A DNA stretch of 64,000 bases, from the NCBI GenBank assembly GCA_023511295.1, contig JAIMBT010000010.1, forward strand, positions 1 through 64,000. The letters are read 5' to 3'. Numbering within the stretch: position 1 is the first letter of the stretch; every line of letters begins with the position of its first letter. The translations under genes and the position numbers were made by a program. This DNA comes from Alicyclobacillus sp. GTDB taxonomy: Bacteria; Bacillota; Bacilli; Alicyclobacillales; Alicyclobacillaceae. Of this stretch, positions 45,618 to 55,434 are shown piece after piece. The notes below the pieces were generated by a model. It saw only the letters and a list, made by a program, of their open reading frames with translations, did not search any database and was not told the DNA's origin.

Positions 45618-47708
45618 TTAGTGCCGTTCTGCCGCCGCCTTCAGCACTTCCTTGCGCGACAGGTTCAATCGTCCTTGACTGTCGATCTCGGTCACTTTGA
45701 CTTCCATACGGTCGCCGACGTGGCAGACGTCCTCGACCTTGTTGACGCGCGCCAAGTCCAATTGGGAGACGTGCACGAGACCTTCCTTTCCCGGCAACAC
45801 CTCGACAAACGCACCGTATTTCTCCACTCGCGTGACACGTCCCAAGTACGTTTTGCCAACTTCCACTTCGGCCGTGATGTTCAAAATCTGTTGCCGTGCG
45901 CGCTCGGCGCCGTCCGGGTCGGCGCCGGAGATGAAGACGCGGCCGTCCTGCTCGATGTCAATCTTGACGCCGGTTTCCTCTATAATTTTGTTGATGACGC
46001 GGCCACCGGGTCCAATCACGTCGCGGATCTTGTCCGGATTGATCTGTATCGCGATAACCCGCGGTGCATACGGAGACATCTCGGTACGCGGCGCGGCAAT
46101 GGCTTCCTGCATTTTGCCGAGGATGAACATCCGGCCCTCATGCGCCTGCGCCAGTGCCTGCTCCAATACGCTGCGGTCAATGCCCGCAATCTTGATGTCC
46201 ATCTGGAGTGCGGTGACACCCTTCGCCGTGCCGGCGACCTTGAAATCCATGTCGCCGAGGTGGTCCTCCAAGCCTTGGATGTCCGTGAGGACAGCCACCT
46301 TGTCGCCTTCCTTCACCAGCCCCATGGCAATACCCGCGACCGGTGCCTTGATGGGTACGCCGGCGTCCATCAGAGCCATGGTGCTGCCGCAGATGCTGGC
46401 CTGGGATGTGGAACCGTTGGATTCCAAAATCTCCGAGACGACACGGATGGCATACGGAAACTCCTCTGGGGGCGGAATCACGGGATCTAATGCGCGTTCG
46501 CCAAGCGCACCGTGCCCAATATCGCGGCGACTCGGCGCGCGTAGCGGCCTCGCTTCGCCGACACTGAATGGCGGAAAGTTGTAGTGGTGCATGTATCGGT
46601 TGGACGATTCCAAGCCGAGCCCGTCGAGCATCTGTTCATCCCCGAGCGCGCCGAGCGTGCACACCGACAGCGCTTGTGTCTGCCCGCGCGTGAAGAGTGC
46701 CGACCCGTGCGCGCGCGGCAGCAATCCGACTTCGCAGGAAATTGGACGGATTTCGTTCAATTTTCGGCCGTCCGGACGGATTCCTTCCAACAGGATGGCC
46801 TGCCGCACCTGCTCCTTCAAGATGTCGTGCAACACTTCGCGGATATCGGCCTCTCGCTCCGGAAACGCGTCCGCCAACTGTTCGAGCACCTCTTGGTTGA
46901 CCGCTTCGACCGCCGCGTCCCGGGCTTGTTTATCGGCGTTCCGTACCGCCTCGGCGATGCGGTCCGTCGCCAGCGCGCGGACCTGTTCCGCCACCGCGGC
47001 GTCCACCCGGTGCAGGACCACCTCGCGCTTGGTCACACCGACCGCGGCTGCGAACGCTTCAATCTCGCGAATGATCTCCTGAATCGCCTGATGACCGAAG
47101 AGGATGCCCTCCAGCATCGTCTGTTCGGGAATTTCGTTCGCACCCGCTTCCACCATCACCACCGCGTCCCGCGTTCCGGCCACCGTCAGGTGCATGTCAC
47201 TCTTCTCCGCCTGCTCCACCGTCGGGTTGATGACAAATCGACCGTCCACCAGGCCGACGATGACGCCCGCAATCGGCCCGTCAAACGGGATGTCGGAGAT
47301 GGTGAGTGCAGCTGACGTGCCAATCATGGCTGCAATTTCTGGCGCGCAATCCTGGTCAACCGACATCACGAGGTCAACCACCTGCACGTCGTTTCGAAAC
47401 CCGTCCGGGAACAAGGGGCGGATGGGGCGGTCAATTAAGCGCGACGCCAAGATGGCGTGTTCGCTCGGCCGACCCTCGCGCTTGATGTACCCGCCCGGAA
47501 TCTTGCCGACGGCGTAAAACCGTTCTTCATAGTTCACCGTCAGTGGGAAGAAGTCGAGGTCCTTCGGCTCCTTCGACGCCGTCACGGTGGCGAGCACCAC
47601 CGTGTCGCCGTACCGTACATACACGGCTCCTGTGGCCTGTTTGGCGACTTTGCCGGTCTCGAGCGTCATCTTGCGGCCGCCGACCGTGAATTCGTGTCGT
47701 GTGACCAT
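45618..47708 (-). CDS. pnp: Polyribonucleotide nucleotidyltransferase
   Basis: Phosphorolytic 3'-5' exoribonuclease (PNPase), 696 residues. Two RNase PH-like domains ([34 protein letters not shown] and the active-site [19 protein letters not shown]) flank a helical segment. KH ([20 protein letters not shown]) and S1 ([23 protein letters not shown]) domains follow. The ATG at 47708 lies 13 bases after GGGAGG, a longer spacing than usual. It follows rpsO, the universal order. Confidence 0.97.
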   Translation of the reverse strand: MVTRHEFTVGGRKMTLETGKVAKQATGAVYVRYGDTVVLATVTASKEPKDLDFFPLTVNYEERFYAVGKIPGGYIKREGRPSEHAILASRLIDRPIRPLFPDGFRNDVQVVDLVMSVDQDCAPEIAAMIGTSAALTISDIPFDGPIAGVIVGLVDGRFVINPTVEQAEKSDMHLTVAGTRDAVVMVEAGANEIPEQTMLEGILFGHQAIQEIIREIEAFAAAVGVTKREVVLHRVDAAVAEQVRALATDRIAEAVRNADKQARDAAVEAVNQEVLEQLADAFPEREADIREVLHDILKEQVRQAILLEGIRPDGRKLNEIRPISCEVGLLPRAHGSALFTRGQTQALSVCTLGALGDEQMLDGLGLESSNRYMHHYNFPPFSVGEARPLRAPSRRDIGHGALGERALDPVIPPPEEFPYAIRVVSEILESNGSTSQASICGSTMALMDAGVPIKAPVAGIAMGLVKEGDKVAVLTDIQGLEDHLGDMDFKVAGTAKGVTALQMDIKIAGIDRSVLEQALAQAHEGRMFILGKMQEAIAAPRTEMSPYAPRVIAIQINPDKIRDVIGPGGRVINKIIEETGVKIDIEQDGRVFISGADPDGAERARQQILNITAEVEVGKTYLGRVTRVEKYGAFVEVLPGKEGLVHVSQLDLARVNKVEDVCHVGDRMEVKVTEIDSQGRLNLSRKEVLKAAAERH

Positions 47709-47810
47709 GCTTGTCTGGTGTCCTCCCTTACCTAGAACCTGTCCACCGGCACTGAAGCGCAGGACGAAACGCTGGACGTACCGCGAATCTGATTTTTACA
47801 AAAAAACATA

Positions 47811-47839
47811 TGTAAAAGAAGCGGGCCCACGCCCGCTTC
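47811..47839 (-). terminator. Intrinsic terminator of rpsO
   Basis: 9-bp stem GAAGCGGGC/GCCCGCTTC (47818-47826 and 47831-47839), 4-base loop, then UUUU on the minus strand. Partial read-through into pnp is possible. Confidence 0.85.
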
Positions 47840-47843
47840 AGGA

Positions 47844-48110
47844 CTACCTGCGCAATCCCAGAGTTTGAATCAGTTCGCGGTACCGATTGACGTCCTTCTT
47901 GCGAAGATAGTTCAACAGGTTCCGCCGATGTCCAATCATCTTGTACAACCCGCGCCGAGAGTGATGGTCTTTCTTGTGCTCACGGAAGTGTTCCGTCAGT
48001 TGGTTGATGCGCTCCGTCAGGATGGCAATCTGGACTTCCGGAGACCCGGTATCCGTTCCATGCACCTGAAACTTCTCGACAATTTCGCGCTTCTTCTCGT
48101 TGCTGAGCAT
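47844..48110 (-). CDS. rpsO: 30S ribosomal protein S15
   Basis: 88-residue primary 16S rRNA binder. Typical text includes [44 protein letters not shown] and the C-terminal [12 protein letters not shown]. Start ATG with AGGAGGACGAGC upstream. It has its own promoter at the end of ribF and its own terminator; in other bacteria S15 represses its own mRNA. Confidence 0.98.
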   Translation of the reverse strand: MLSNEKKREIVEKFQVHGTDTGSPEVQIAILTERINQLTEHFREHKKDHHSRRGLYKMIGHRRNLLNYLRKKDVNRYRELIQTLGLRR

Positions 48111-48211
48111 GCTCGTCCTCCTTTATCTCGAAGCCCCATCCCTGTGACACAGACCGCGTTTGGAGGCAACGACAATCCGAGACACAGTTCAACACTCCGT
48201 CAGACCAGCCA

Positions 48212-48239
48212 ATTATACCACATCGTGTCTGAAGATCAA
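48212..48239 (-). promoter_or_regulatory. Sigma-A promoter of rpsO
   Basis: TTGATC (complement of 48234-48239), 16 bases, perfect TATAAT (complement of 48212-48217). The -35 box overlaps the ribF stop codon. Confidence 0.75.
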
Positions 48240-49201
48240 CGGACGTCGGTGGCTGCTCTTGTGCTGACGGACGGCGCGAGGATCTGGCGGGCGGTTGCCA
48301 CGTCGCGCGCAATCTGGGCGGTCAGTGCAGGGATTCCGTCAAATTTTTGCTCATCCCGCACGCGCTCCACAAACTGCACACGGACCGAGCGTCCATACAG
48401 GTCACCCGCGTAGTCCAGCAGGTGAACCTCCATTTGGAAGCGGCGCCCATCGACGGTTGGACGCACGCCGGCGTTCAACACACCCCCATACACGGACACC
48501 CCGTGTTCATTCGGCACTTCCACCTGCACGGCGTACACGCCCGGCGCGGGCAGGACGAATTCGTCCATGCCGCCCAGATTCGCCGTTGGAAAGCCTATCT
48601 GCCGTCCCAACGCTTGTCCGTGCACCACCGTTCCGGATACGGCGTAGGGACGTCCAAGCAGCGGGGCCACCGCGCTCACCTCGCCGTTTGCGAGGTGGCG
48701 CCGAACCTGTGAACTGCTCACCTTCACGCCGCCGATTTCCACGGGTTCGACCACCGTGACGGACGCGCCCATCTCTGCGCACAGCCGAGAGAGTTCTGAA
48801 ACGCCTGCCCTCCCGCCTCGACCGAAGGTGAAATCTTCTCCGACGACCACGTGGGTCACCTGTAACGGCCGCAGATGCTCCCGGACGAACGCTTCCGCCG
48901 TGGTCTGTGCGTACTCCGGCGTAAACCGGACCCGGTACAGCACGTCGACACCGAGCGGTTCGAGCAAGCGCACCTGTTCCGACTCCGGCGTTAACGCCTG
49001 CTCGTATCCAGGTTTGTGCGCCAGCACCCAGGCAGGGTGTGGCCACAGGCTCATCACCGCGACGCGGCCCCCTCCTGCGAGGCGACGCGTCTCGTGGATG
49101 ATCTTCTGGTGGCCGACATGCACTCCGTCAAACTTGCCGATGGCAAGCGCCAACGGCTCGACGCTCGCTGGCGGACGGCCGACGACGTGGATCAGTTCCA
49201 T
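48236..49201 (-). CDS. ribF: Bifunctional riboflavin kinase/FAD synthetase
   Basis: 321 residues. N-terminal adenylyltransferase domain with IGKFDGVHVGHQKII and the EDFTFGRGGRAG segment; C-terminal flavokinase domain with IGFPTANLGG and VYGGVLNAGVRPTV. It converts riboflavin to FMN and FAD. The ATG at 49201 follows GAGGG and overlaps the truB end by 10 bases. Reading further upstream has no similarity. Confidence 0.96.
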   Translation of the reverse strand: MELIHVVGRPPASVEPLALAIGKFDGVHVGHQKIIHETRRLAGGGRVAVMSLWPHPAWVLAHKPGYEQALTPESEQVRLLEPLGVDVLYRVRFTPEYAQTTAEAFVREHLRPLQVTHVVVGEDFTFGRGGRAGVSELSRLCAEMGASVTVVEPVEIGGVKVSSSQVRRHLANGEVSAVAPLLGRPYAVSGTVVHGQALGRQIGFPTANLGGMDEFVLPAPGVYAVQVEVPNEHGVSVYGGVLNAGVRPTVDGRRFQMEVHLLDYAGDLYGRSVRVQFVERVRDEQKFDGIPALTAQIARDVATARQILAPSVSTRAATDVR

Positions 49202-50103
49202 CCCGAATCCCTCTTCCAGAATACTTTTCTCGGTTGCCACCAACCGGACGTTGCGTCCACACACTCGATCACCGCCACCGCATCTCCAACCGGTGTCTGT
49301 GCGAGCGCGATCGATCCGTTGGAGAACGCCCCGCCCTGCCCGCGCAGTCGCTGGCCATGCGCCAAGCGTTCGGCCTCTTCCTCGGCGACGACGAGAACCG
49401 GGAGATTCAATCCTGCCGAAACCGGCAGCAGCCACCGTCCAGGTGCATCGTCCTTGGCGAGCGCATCCAGTTGCACCGCTTGCTCGATGGTGAATCGCCC
49501 CGCACGGATGCGCCGCAAGTTGGCCAGATGTGCAGGAACCCCAAGGAGACCTCCCCAGTCCCGGCAGAGCGACCGAATATACGTCCCCTTCGAACAGTGC
49601 ACGCGAAACTGGGCCGAAGGGGTGCCGTCGGCTGCGCGGACGTCGTCGACCTCCAGGTCGTAAACCTCCACGGTCCGAGTCGGCAGCTCGAAGGCGGTCC
49701 CACGTCGGGCCAGGTCGTACGCCCGCTGACCGGCCACATGCACGGCCGAGTACCGCGGCGGCCGCTGTTCCAGCCGGCCGACCAGCCGCAGGGCCGCCTC
49801 CGAAATCTGACCCCGTGTCAGGTGCCTGGCGTCCGCCATCTCCGTCACTTGACCGCTGGCGTCGTCGGTATCCGTTCCGATGCCGAAGACCACTTCACCT
49901 TCGTACACTTTATCGTCCGCGCTGAGGTACTCGACCACGCGCGTCGCGATGCCCACACACACGACGAGGACGCCGGTCGCGTCTGGATCAAGCGTCCCCG
50001 CATGACCAACCCGCCGCGTCCCGTACACGCGACGCACCTGTCCGACGACGTCATGGGACGTCACTCCGGCCGGCTTGTCGACGACCAATATGCCTGAATA
50101 CAT
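49192..50103 (-). CDS. truB: tRNA pseudouridine synthase B
   Basis: Makes pseudouridine 55 in the tRNA T-loop. The catalytic aspartate is in VGHAGTLDPDATGVLVV, and the opening GILVVDKPAGVTSHDVV is typical. 303 residues with a C-terminal PUA-like part. The start ATG follows GAGGCG inside the end of nrnA; the genes overlap by 43 bases. Confidence 0.96.
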   Translation of the reverse strand: MYSGILVVDKPAGVTSHDVVGQVRRVYGTRRVGHAGTLDPDATGVLVVCVGIATRVVEYLSADDKVYEGEVVFGIGTDTDDASGQVTEMADARHLTRGQISEAALRLVGRLEQRPPRYSAVHVAGQRAYDLARRGTAFELPTRTVEVYDLEVDDVRAADGTPSAQFRVHCSKGTYIRSLCRDWGGLLGVPAHLANLRRIRAGRFTIEQAVQLDALAKDDAPGRWLLPVSAGLNLPVLVVAEEEAERLAHGQRLRGQGGAFSNGSIALAQTPVGDAVAVIECVDATSGWWQPRKVFWKRDSGWN

Positions 50104-51149
50104 GGCATCGCCTCACGTATCGCTCGATTCACTGCGAATTGGACCGCTTCCACTGCGGCCGACAAAGGCGCGTCCAGGACGCACCCAGCTGCGCGGACGT
50201 GGCCGCCCCCAGCGAACGTCTGCGCGACTTGTGCGACATCCACGCACCGTTTGGAACGAAGCGACACCTTCACCCGGTCGTCCGGGGTCTCACGGAACAT
50301 CGCCGCCACTTCCACTGACTCAATCGCCCGCGGGAAGTTCACAAACCCCTCGGAGTCATCCTCTGTGCAGCCGGTCTCGTCGTACATGGCCCGCGTCACA
50401 CAGAGCCAGGAGAACAACCCGTCTGGGGACAGTTGGATGTGTGCCAGGGCGCGTTGCAACAGCTGTGTTTGCCGCCAACTGCGCGCCTCCATCACCGGTC
50501 CCGCAATTTCGTCGGGCCGTACGCCCGCAGCGAGCAGGTCCGCAGCAATCTGGTGCGTGCATCGGGTGGTGTTCTGCTGCGCAAAACTGCCTGTGTCCGT
50601 GACGATGCCGGTGTACAGGCAGCGGGCGAGATCAGCTGTCAGTACGACGCCCATGGCCTGTGCCAGGTGGAACACCAGCTCGCAGGTCGCGGCCGCGCGG
50701 CTGTCCACCCAACAGGCGGTCCCATAGCGCGGGTTGGTCGGATGGTGATCCACGTTCACGACGACCGCGTTCGCGGCAATCCACGGTTCCGCGTAGGCAA
50801 ATCGGGCTCGGTCCGCACAGTCGACGGCGACGACGGCCTGGAACGCGTGCACCTTCGCGGTGGCCGCCGTTTCGACCGCGTCCGCATGGGGCAGAAACCG
50901 GAACCGAGGCGACAGCTCGGACTCAATCAACACGGTCCATCGTTTGCCCAGTTGTTCGAGCAGGCACGCCATCCCTAACGCGCTGCCGATGGCGTCCCCA
51001 TCCGGCCGCTCGTGGCACACAATCAGCCAGTCTGTCGCTCCGCCACCGAGGGCGTCCACGACCGCCTGCCGGCCTTCGTTGGGCGCCGATACAGGCCACC
51101 CGGACTGTGCCTTCCCAACCCCGTCTGCCCCACGGTCCATCGCATCCAC
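50061..51149 (-). CDS. nrnA: DHH-family nanoRNase/pAp phosphatase NrnA
   Basis: 362 residues. DHH domain motifs CHERPDGDAIGSALG, AVDCADRARF, VNVDHHPTN and GIVTDTGSF, then DHHA1 with GGGHVRAAG. Degrades 2-5-mers of RNA and dephosphorylates 3'-phosphoadenosine 5'-phosphate. The GTG at 51149 has GGAGGAG six bases upstream, which decides it over the ATG three codons later. The bifunctional oligoribonuclease lies between rbfA and truB as in Bacillus. Confidence 0.94.
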   Translation of the reverse strand: MDAMDRGADGVGKAQSGWPVSAPNEGRQAVVDALGGGATDWLIVCHERPDGDAIGSALGMACLLEQLGKRWTVLIESELSPRFRFLPHADAVETAATAKVHAFQAVVAVDCADRARFAYAEPWIAANAVVVNVDHHPTNPRYGTACWVDSRAAATCELVFHLAQAMGVVLTADLARCLYTGIVTDTGSFAQQNTTRCTHQIAADLLAAGVRPDEIAGPVMEARSWRQTQLLQRALAHIQLSPDGLFSWLCVTRAMYDETGCTEDDSEGFVNFPRAIESVEVAAMFRETPDDRVKVSLRSKRCVDVAQVAQTFAGGGHVRAAGCVLDAPLSAAVEAVQFAVNRAIREAMPCIQAYWSSTSRPE

Positions 51150-51152
51150 CGA

Positions 51153-51530
51153 CTACTCCTCCGTTTCCTCCGCGGCGCGCGCCGGAGCGGACTTCTTGAG
51201 GTCCCGCAGCACCGATTCGATGTGCGCGCTGTACTCTCCCGACTCGTCCAGCAGAAACACCATTTCGGGCGTCACCCGCATCCGCAGCCGCCGGCTCACC
51301 TCGCCGCGAATAAAGCCCGCGGCGCGCTGCAACGCGGCCAACGTGGCCTGCTTCTCCTCCGCGCTGCCGAACACGCTGACGTGCACCTTCGCGTGTTGCA
51401 GGTCGTTCGACAACTCGACCCTGGTCACCGTGGCAAATCCAATCCGCTGGTCCTTCACGTCCGTACGGATGATATCGGCCACTTCTTTTTTCATCTGCTC
51501 CGCGACACGGTGGTGCCGGATGGCGGTCAT
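51153..51530 (-). CDS. rbfA: Ribosome-binding factor A
   Basis: 125-residue KH-fold 30S maturation factor. Opening HHRVAEQMKKEVADIIR and the segment VTRVELSNDLQHAKVHVSVFG are typical. The ATG at 51530 follows GGGAGGG. The C-terminal tail is basic then acidic (KKSAPARAAEETEE). It ends four bases before nrnA. Confidence 0.95.
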   Translation of the reverse strand: MTAIRHHRVAEQMKKEVADIIRTDVKDQRIGFATVTRVELSNDLQHAKVHVSVFGSAEEKQATLAALQRAAGFIRGEVSRRLRMRVTPEMVFLLDESGEYSAHIESVLRDLKKSAPARAAEETEE

Positions 51531-51634
51531 GAACGGTCCCTCCCAACAATGCAAGGCGGGCGTCCGGACACCAGCACCGGTGTCGCGTGGATGCCGGTGA
51601 GCCGGACCGCCTCGGCCCGTGCAACAGTCTGTGG

Positions 51635-54600
51635 CTATTGTGGCTTCACGGCCTCCATTTTAAAGGCCTCCACGACGTCGCCGAGCTTGATGTCGTTAAA
51701 CCGTTCCAACGTGACGCCGCACTCGAAGCCAGAGGCAACCTCGCGCGCGTCGTCCTTGAAGCGCTTCAGCGAGTCCAGGTGTCCTTCGAAAACCACCACG
51801 CCGTCGCGTATCAGCCGGACCTCCGCGTCGCGTGTCAGCTTGCCGTCCGTCACGTAGCAACCGGCCACGGTGCCCACGCGCGAGATATGGAACACCTGGC
51901 GAACCTCCGCGTGTCCGAGAACGACCTCTTTGTACTCGGGGTCCAGCATGCCCTTCATCGCCTGCTCGAGCTCTTCCGTCACGCTGTAGATCACGCGGTA
52001 CAGCCGGATATCGACGTGTTCCGCCTCCGCAGCGCGCTTTGCGTTGGCATCGGGGCGCACGTGGAAGCCGATGATGATTGCGTTCGACGCACTGGCAAGT
52101 GATACGTCCGACTCTGTGATGGCACCGGCACCCCGGTGAATGACCTTGACCCGAACGCCTTCAATGTCGATCTTCTCAATCGCCTGCACCAGCGCCTCCA
52201 CGGAACCTTGCACGTCCGCCTTGACAATCACGTTCAGTTCCTTCACGTTACCTTCCTTGATTTGCCGGTACAGGTCATCGAGCGTCACGCGAGACGTCGT
52301 CTGCATCTGCTCCACCTTTTCGCGGGAGGTGCGTTTCTGCACCAGGTTCCGGGCCGCGCGTTCGTCGTCGTAGACCACGAACAAGTCGCCGGCACTCGGC
52401 ACGTCGCCGAGCCCCTGGATCTCGACCGGCGTGCTCGGGCCCGCTTCCTTGATGCGGTTACCGAGGTCGTCCACCATCGCCCGAACGCGTCCGTAGGTGG
52501 TCCCTGCGACCACCGTGTCCCCCACGCGGAGTGTGCCGTTTTGCACCAGTACCGTTGCCACCGGACCGCGGCCCTTGTCGAGCTTCGCCTCAATCACCGT
52601 CCCGCGCGGACGAGCTGTCGGATTGGCCTTCAGGTCTTGCATGTCGGCGACGAGCAGGACCATCTCGAGCAGTTCGTCAATCCCCTGGTTTTGAAGAGCG
52701 GAGATCTCGGCAAACACCGTGTCGCCGCCCCACTCCTCGGCCACCAGTTCGTACTGCATCAACTCTTGCTTGACGCGATCCGGATTGGCGTCCGGCTTGT
52801 CAATCTTGTTGATGGCCACAATGATGGGCACCTTCGCCGCCTTCGCGTGGTTGATGGCCTCCACGGTCTGGGGCATGACGCCGTCGTCCGCGGCCACAAC
52901 CAGGATGGTGACGTCGGTCACCTGTGCACCGCGGGCGCGCATGGTCGTGAACGCCTCGTGGCCCGGCGTGTCCAGGAACGTGATGACGCGGTCGTTGACC
53001 TTGACCTGATACGCCCCGATGTGCTGGGTGATGCCGCCCGACTCCGTGGCGGTGACGCGGCTGTTCCGAATGGTGTCGAGCAGCGTCGTCTTGCCGTGGT
53101 CGACGTGACCCATGATGGTGACAACCGGCGGCCGCGGGCGCAGGTCTTCGGGCTTATCCGCCTCCACCAACATGTCCAGCGCCTCTTCGTCGACGGGTTC
53201 CTTCACCGTCATCTCCACACCGAACTCGCCGGCAATCAGCTCCATCGCGTCGAGGTCGATCTCCTGGTTGATGGTCGCCATGATGCCGAGAAACATCAGT
53301 TTCTTGATCAACTCGGACGGCTCGCGCCTCAGCAACTTTGCGAACTCGCCCACCGTCATCGGTCCCTCGACGGTGACCTCCTTCGGCAGTTCGACGCGTC
53401 TTGGAGCGCTTTGCGAACGGCCCCGATTCCGCCCGCCGCGAACCAGTTTTTCCTCATTGAACTGTTCTCGGCGGTCGCGCGGGTACTCCGGCCGGGCGCT
53501 GCGCTCACGCTCCTTTTCCTTCGCCTTCGAGCTCGGGCTGATGGGTTTCGCCGTGGCCGGCGCCAGTGCGCCCACACCGCCTCGGTTGCCACCGGGTCGA
53601 CCACCTGGGCGCCCACTGCCGTATCCGCCCGGCCGACCGCCGCCGGCCCCGCCACCGTAGCCGCCTGGTCGCGCACCAGCGGACCGGTTACCGTAGCCGC
53701 CAGAAGGCCGCCCGCCGTAACCGCCGCTGCGGGCGCCGCCACCGCCGTACGACCCGCCGCCACCGCCGTAACCAGCGCCACGCCCGCCAGAGCCACCGGG
53801 CCGATTGCCGCTGCGGTCATAGCTGCCAGAACCCGAACCGTAGCCACCACCCGTCCGGCCCCCTGTGCGTTCGTACCCGCCGTTCGAGCCGTATCCGCCG
53901 GAACGGCCGCCGGCCCCGCGACTCCCAGCGCCCGAACCGCCGCTGTATCCACTCGAACCGTTGGTGTAACCGCCCGAGCGACCATGTCCGCTGCGCTCCC
54001 CGTTGCCGTAGCCGCCAGAGCGGCCTCCCGAACTGCGCGGTGCCCCATTCGAACCGCTGCCCGCATACCCGCGGTTGTTCGCACTGCGGTCCTGCGGCCC
54101 CGCTGCGCTCGGCGCGTGGTTCGCGGCACTCGTCGGGCGCTGCCCGCCACTCGCCTCGCTGCGGGCACCATCGCCTTCCCGGCTGCGAGGCGGCACGTCC
54201 GCTGTTCGCTCGCCGGGGGCCCCGCCGCGCTGGCCGTCCCGTTGCGCGCCTTGGGCGCGGTCACTGGTTCCCAGTTCGCGCCCCATGTCCACATTCGGAG
54301 CGGCGGCACCCCTCACCTCGGCGCCGTGCCGTGCGGTCTCTGCAGCCTCAGGACCTGGTGCAGGCCGGTGCCCTTCGTCTCTCCGGCGGGGACCATCTGC
54401 CGGCCGTTCTCCGCGCCGGTCGGTACGCGCCCCCTCCCGTTCGCGGTTACGCTGCCGCTCGCGCAACTCCTTCTCGACCTCGGACGCCCGTTTTTGCGCC
54501 GCGCGCCGCTTGACGTCTTGGAAGAACTGCTCGACCTTGTTCACCATCTCGCTGTCCATCACGCTCATATGGTTGGCAACCGGCACGTCGAGACGATTGA

Positions 54601-54670
54601 GAATCGTGATGATTTCTTTCGATGACATGTTCAGTTGTTTTGCGTACTCATAGACTCGAAGTTTCGCCAA
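51635..54670 (-). CDS. infB: Translation initiation factor IF-2 with long Gly/Tyr/Arg-rich N-terminal region
   Basis: GTPase that places fMet-tRNA on the 30S subunit, 1011 residues, well above the B. subtilis 716. N-terminal IF2N domain [20 protein letters not shown], a charged helix, then a disordered stretch (about residues 90-440) whose part 200-366 is built of GGY, RSGG, GGR and GYG units with about 14 tyrosines. G-domain motifs [16 protein letters not shown] and NKID are intact, followed by domains II-IV. The TTG start at 54670 has GGAGGTG six bases upstream and lies inside ylxQ. Confidence 0.95.
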   Translation of the reverse strand: MAKLRVYEYAKQLNMSSKEIITILNRLDVPVANHMSVMDSEMVNKVEQFFQDVKRRAAQKRASEVEKELRERQRNREREGARTDRRGERPADGPRRRDEGHRPAPGPEAAETARHGAEVRGAAAPNVDMGRELGTSDRAQGAQRDGQRGGAPGERTADVPPRSREGDGARSEASGGQRPTSAANHAPSAAGPQDRSANNRGYAGSGSNGAPRSSGGRSGGYGNGERSGHGRSGGYTNGSSGYSGGSGAGSRGAGGRSGGYGSNGGYERTGGRTGGGYGSGSGSYDRSGNRPGGSGGRGAGYGGGGGSYGGGGARSGGYGGRPSGGYGNRSAGARPGGYGGGAGGGRPGGYGSGRPGGRPGGNRGGVGALAPATAKPISPSSKAKEKERERSARPEYPRDRREQFNEEKLVRGGRNRGRSQSAPRRVELPKEVTVEGPMTVGEFAKLLRREPSELIKKLMFLGIMATINQEIDLDAMELIAGEFGVEMTVKEPVDEEALDMLVEADKPEDLRPRPPVVTIMGHVDHGKTTLLDTIRNSRVTATESGGITQHIGAYQVKVNDRVITFLDTPGHEAFTTMRARGAQVTDVTILVVAADDGVMPQTVEAINHAKAAKVPIIVAINKIDKPDANPDRVKQELMQYELVAEEWGGDTVFAEISALQNQGIDELLEMVLLVADMQDLKANPTARPRGTVIEAKLDKGRGPVATVLVQNGTLRVGDTVVAGTTYGRVRAMVDDLGNRIKEAGPSTPVEIQGLGDVPSAGDLFVVYDDERAARNLVQKRTSREKVEQMQTTSRVTLDDLYRQIKEGNVKELNVIVKADVQGSVEALVQAIEKIDIEGVRVKVIHRGAGAITESDVSLASASNAIIIGFHVRPDANAKRAAEAEHVDIRLYRVIYSVTEELEQAMKGMLDPEYKEVVLGHAEVRQVFHISRVGTVAGCYVTDGKLTRDAEVRLIRDGVVVFEGHLDSLKRFKDDAREVASGFECGVTLERFNDIKLGDVVEAFKMEAVKPQ

Positions 54671-55046
54671 AGGCTTCACCTCCGTAGATTTCACCGACGA
54701 GTTCCGACAACGTCCGCGCAAACCCCTCATCCAACACGCTCACAGCCACCGCACCTTCACGCCCACACGCTCGGCCCAGTGCCGCGCGATGACCGACAAA
54801 CGCCAGGGGCACGCGGTAGTGCGTGCACTTGTCGAGGTACTTCTTGCGACTATTTAATCCGACATCGTCCGCAACGAACACCAAACGCGCACGACCGGTC
54901 TGAATGCTGTTCATCACGGCATCGAATCCGAGCACCGCGCGGCGCGCCCGGACCGCCATCCCAAGCAATTGCCAGAGCCTGGCCATTTGCTCCTCGGGAG
55001 GCCCAACCGCCGCCGAACCTCCGCCGTCCGAAGGTCTTTCCGTCAC
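54648..55046 (-). CDS. ylxQ: YlxQ, L7Ae-family ribosomal-like protein
   Basis: 132 residues with GTG start at 55046, which overlaps the ylxR stop (GTGA) and has GAGGGGG seven bases upstream. The conserved L7Ae fold begins at [19 protein letters not shown], so an ATG 20 codons later is an alternative giving 112 residues. The family binds kink-turn RNA. Further features are [18 protein letters not shown] and [19 protein letters not shown]. It overlaps infB by 23 bases. Confidence 0.85.
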   Translation of the reverse strand: MTERPSDGGGSAAVGPPEEQMARLWQLLGMAVRARRAVLGFDAVMNSIQTGRARLVFVADDVGLNSRKKYLDKCTHYRVPLAFVGHRAALGRACGREGAVAVSVLDEGFARTLSELVGEIYGGEAFGETSSL

Positions 55047-55384
55047 CGGCCAGCCCCCTCTTGCGGTTGCGGCCGACCCGCGGCTCCCTCGGCCCCTGCA
55101 CCGTCCGGCGCAAGGCCTTGCATCTGGGCCGCCAAGCGACTGTACACCGAATCCGGAACCGAGGTCTTCAGAGCGCGTTCCAGCGCCCGCTTCTTTCGGG
55201 CGAGTTGCAGGCAGGAAATCTGACTGCAAACGTAGGCGCCGCGTCCACTCTTCTTGCCGGTCGGGTCCAAAAACACCTCGCCATCCGGGGAGAGCACAAT
55301 CCGCAGCAAGTCTCGTTTCGCCTTCATTTCCTGACAACCGACGCATTTGCGCAGCGGAACCTTGCGGACCCTTTGCACGGTCAT
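55043..55384 (-). CDS. ylxR: YlxR-family RNA-binding protein
   Basis: 113 residues. Opening VPLRKCVGCQEMKAKRDLLRIV and GRGAYVC are the YlxR signature; the basic surface binds RNA or nucleoid-related targets in studied members. The C-terminal third is Gly/Ala/Gln-rich. ATG at 55384 or GTG two codons later; GGGGGGAG lies very close to the ATG, so the GTG may be the real start. Confidence 0.88.
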   Translation of the reverse strand: MTVQRVRKVPLRKCVGCQEMKAKRDLLRIVLSPDGEVFLDPTGKKSGRGAYVCSQISCLQLARKKRALERALKTSVPDSVYSRLAAQMQGLAPDGAGAEGAAGRPQPQEGAGR

Positions 55385-55434
55385 CTCCCCCCTTCTGGAT
55401 GGACCCCATCTCGACACCGGACGCCTTCTCCCGA

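Noticed and set aside
52136-54625. Long open frame on the plus strand opposite infB
   Set aside because: It mirrors the GC-rich infB codons, has no ribosome binding site or family features, and its repeats are the complement of the Gly/Tyr/Arg-rich segment.
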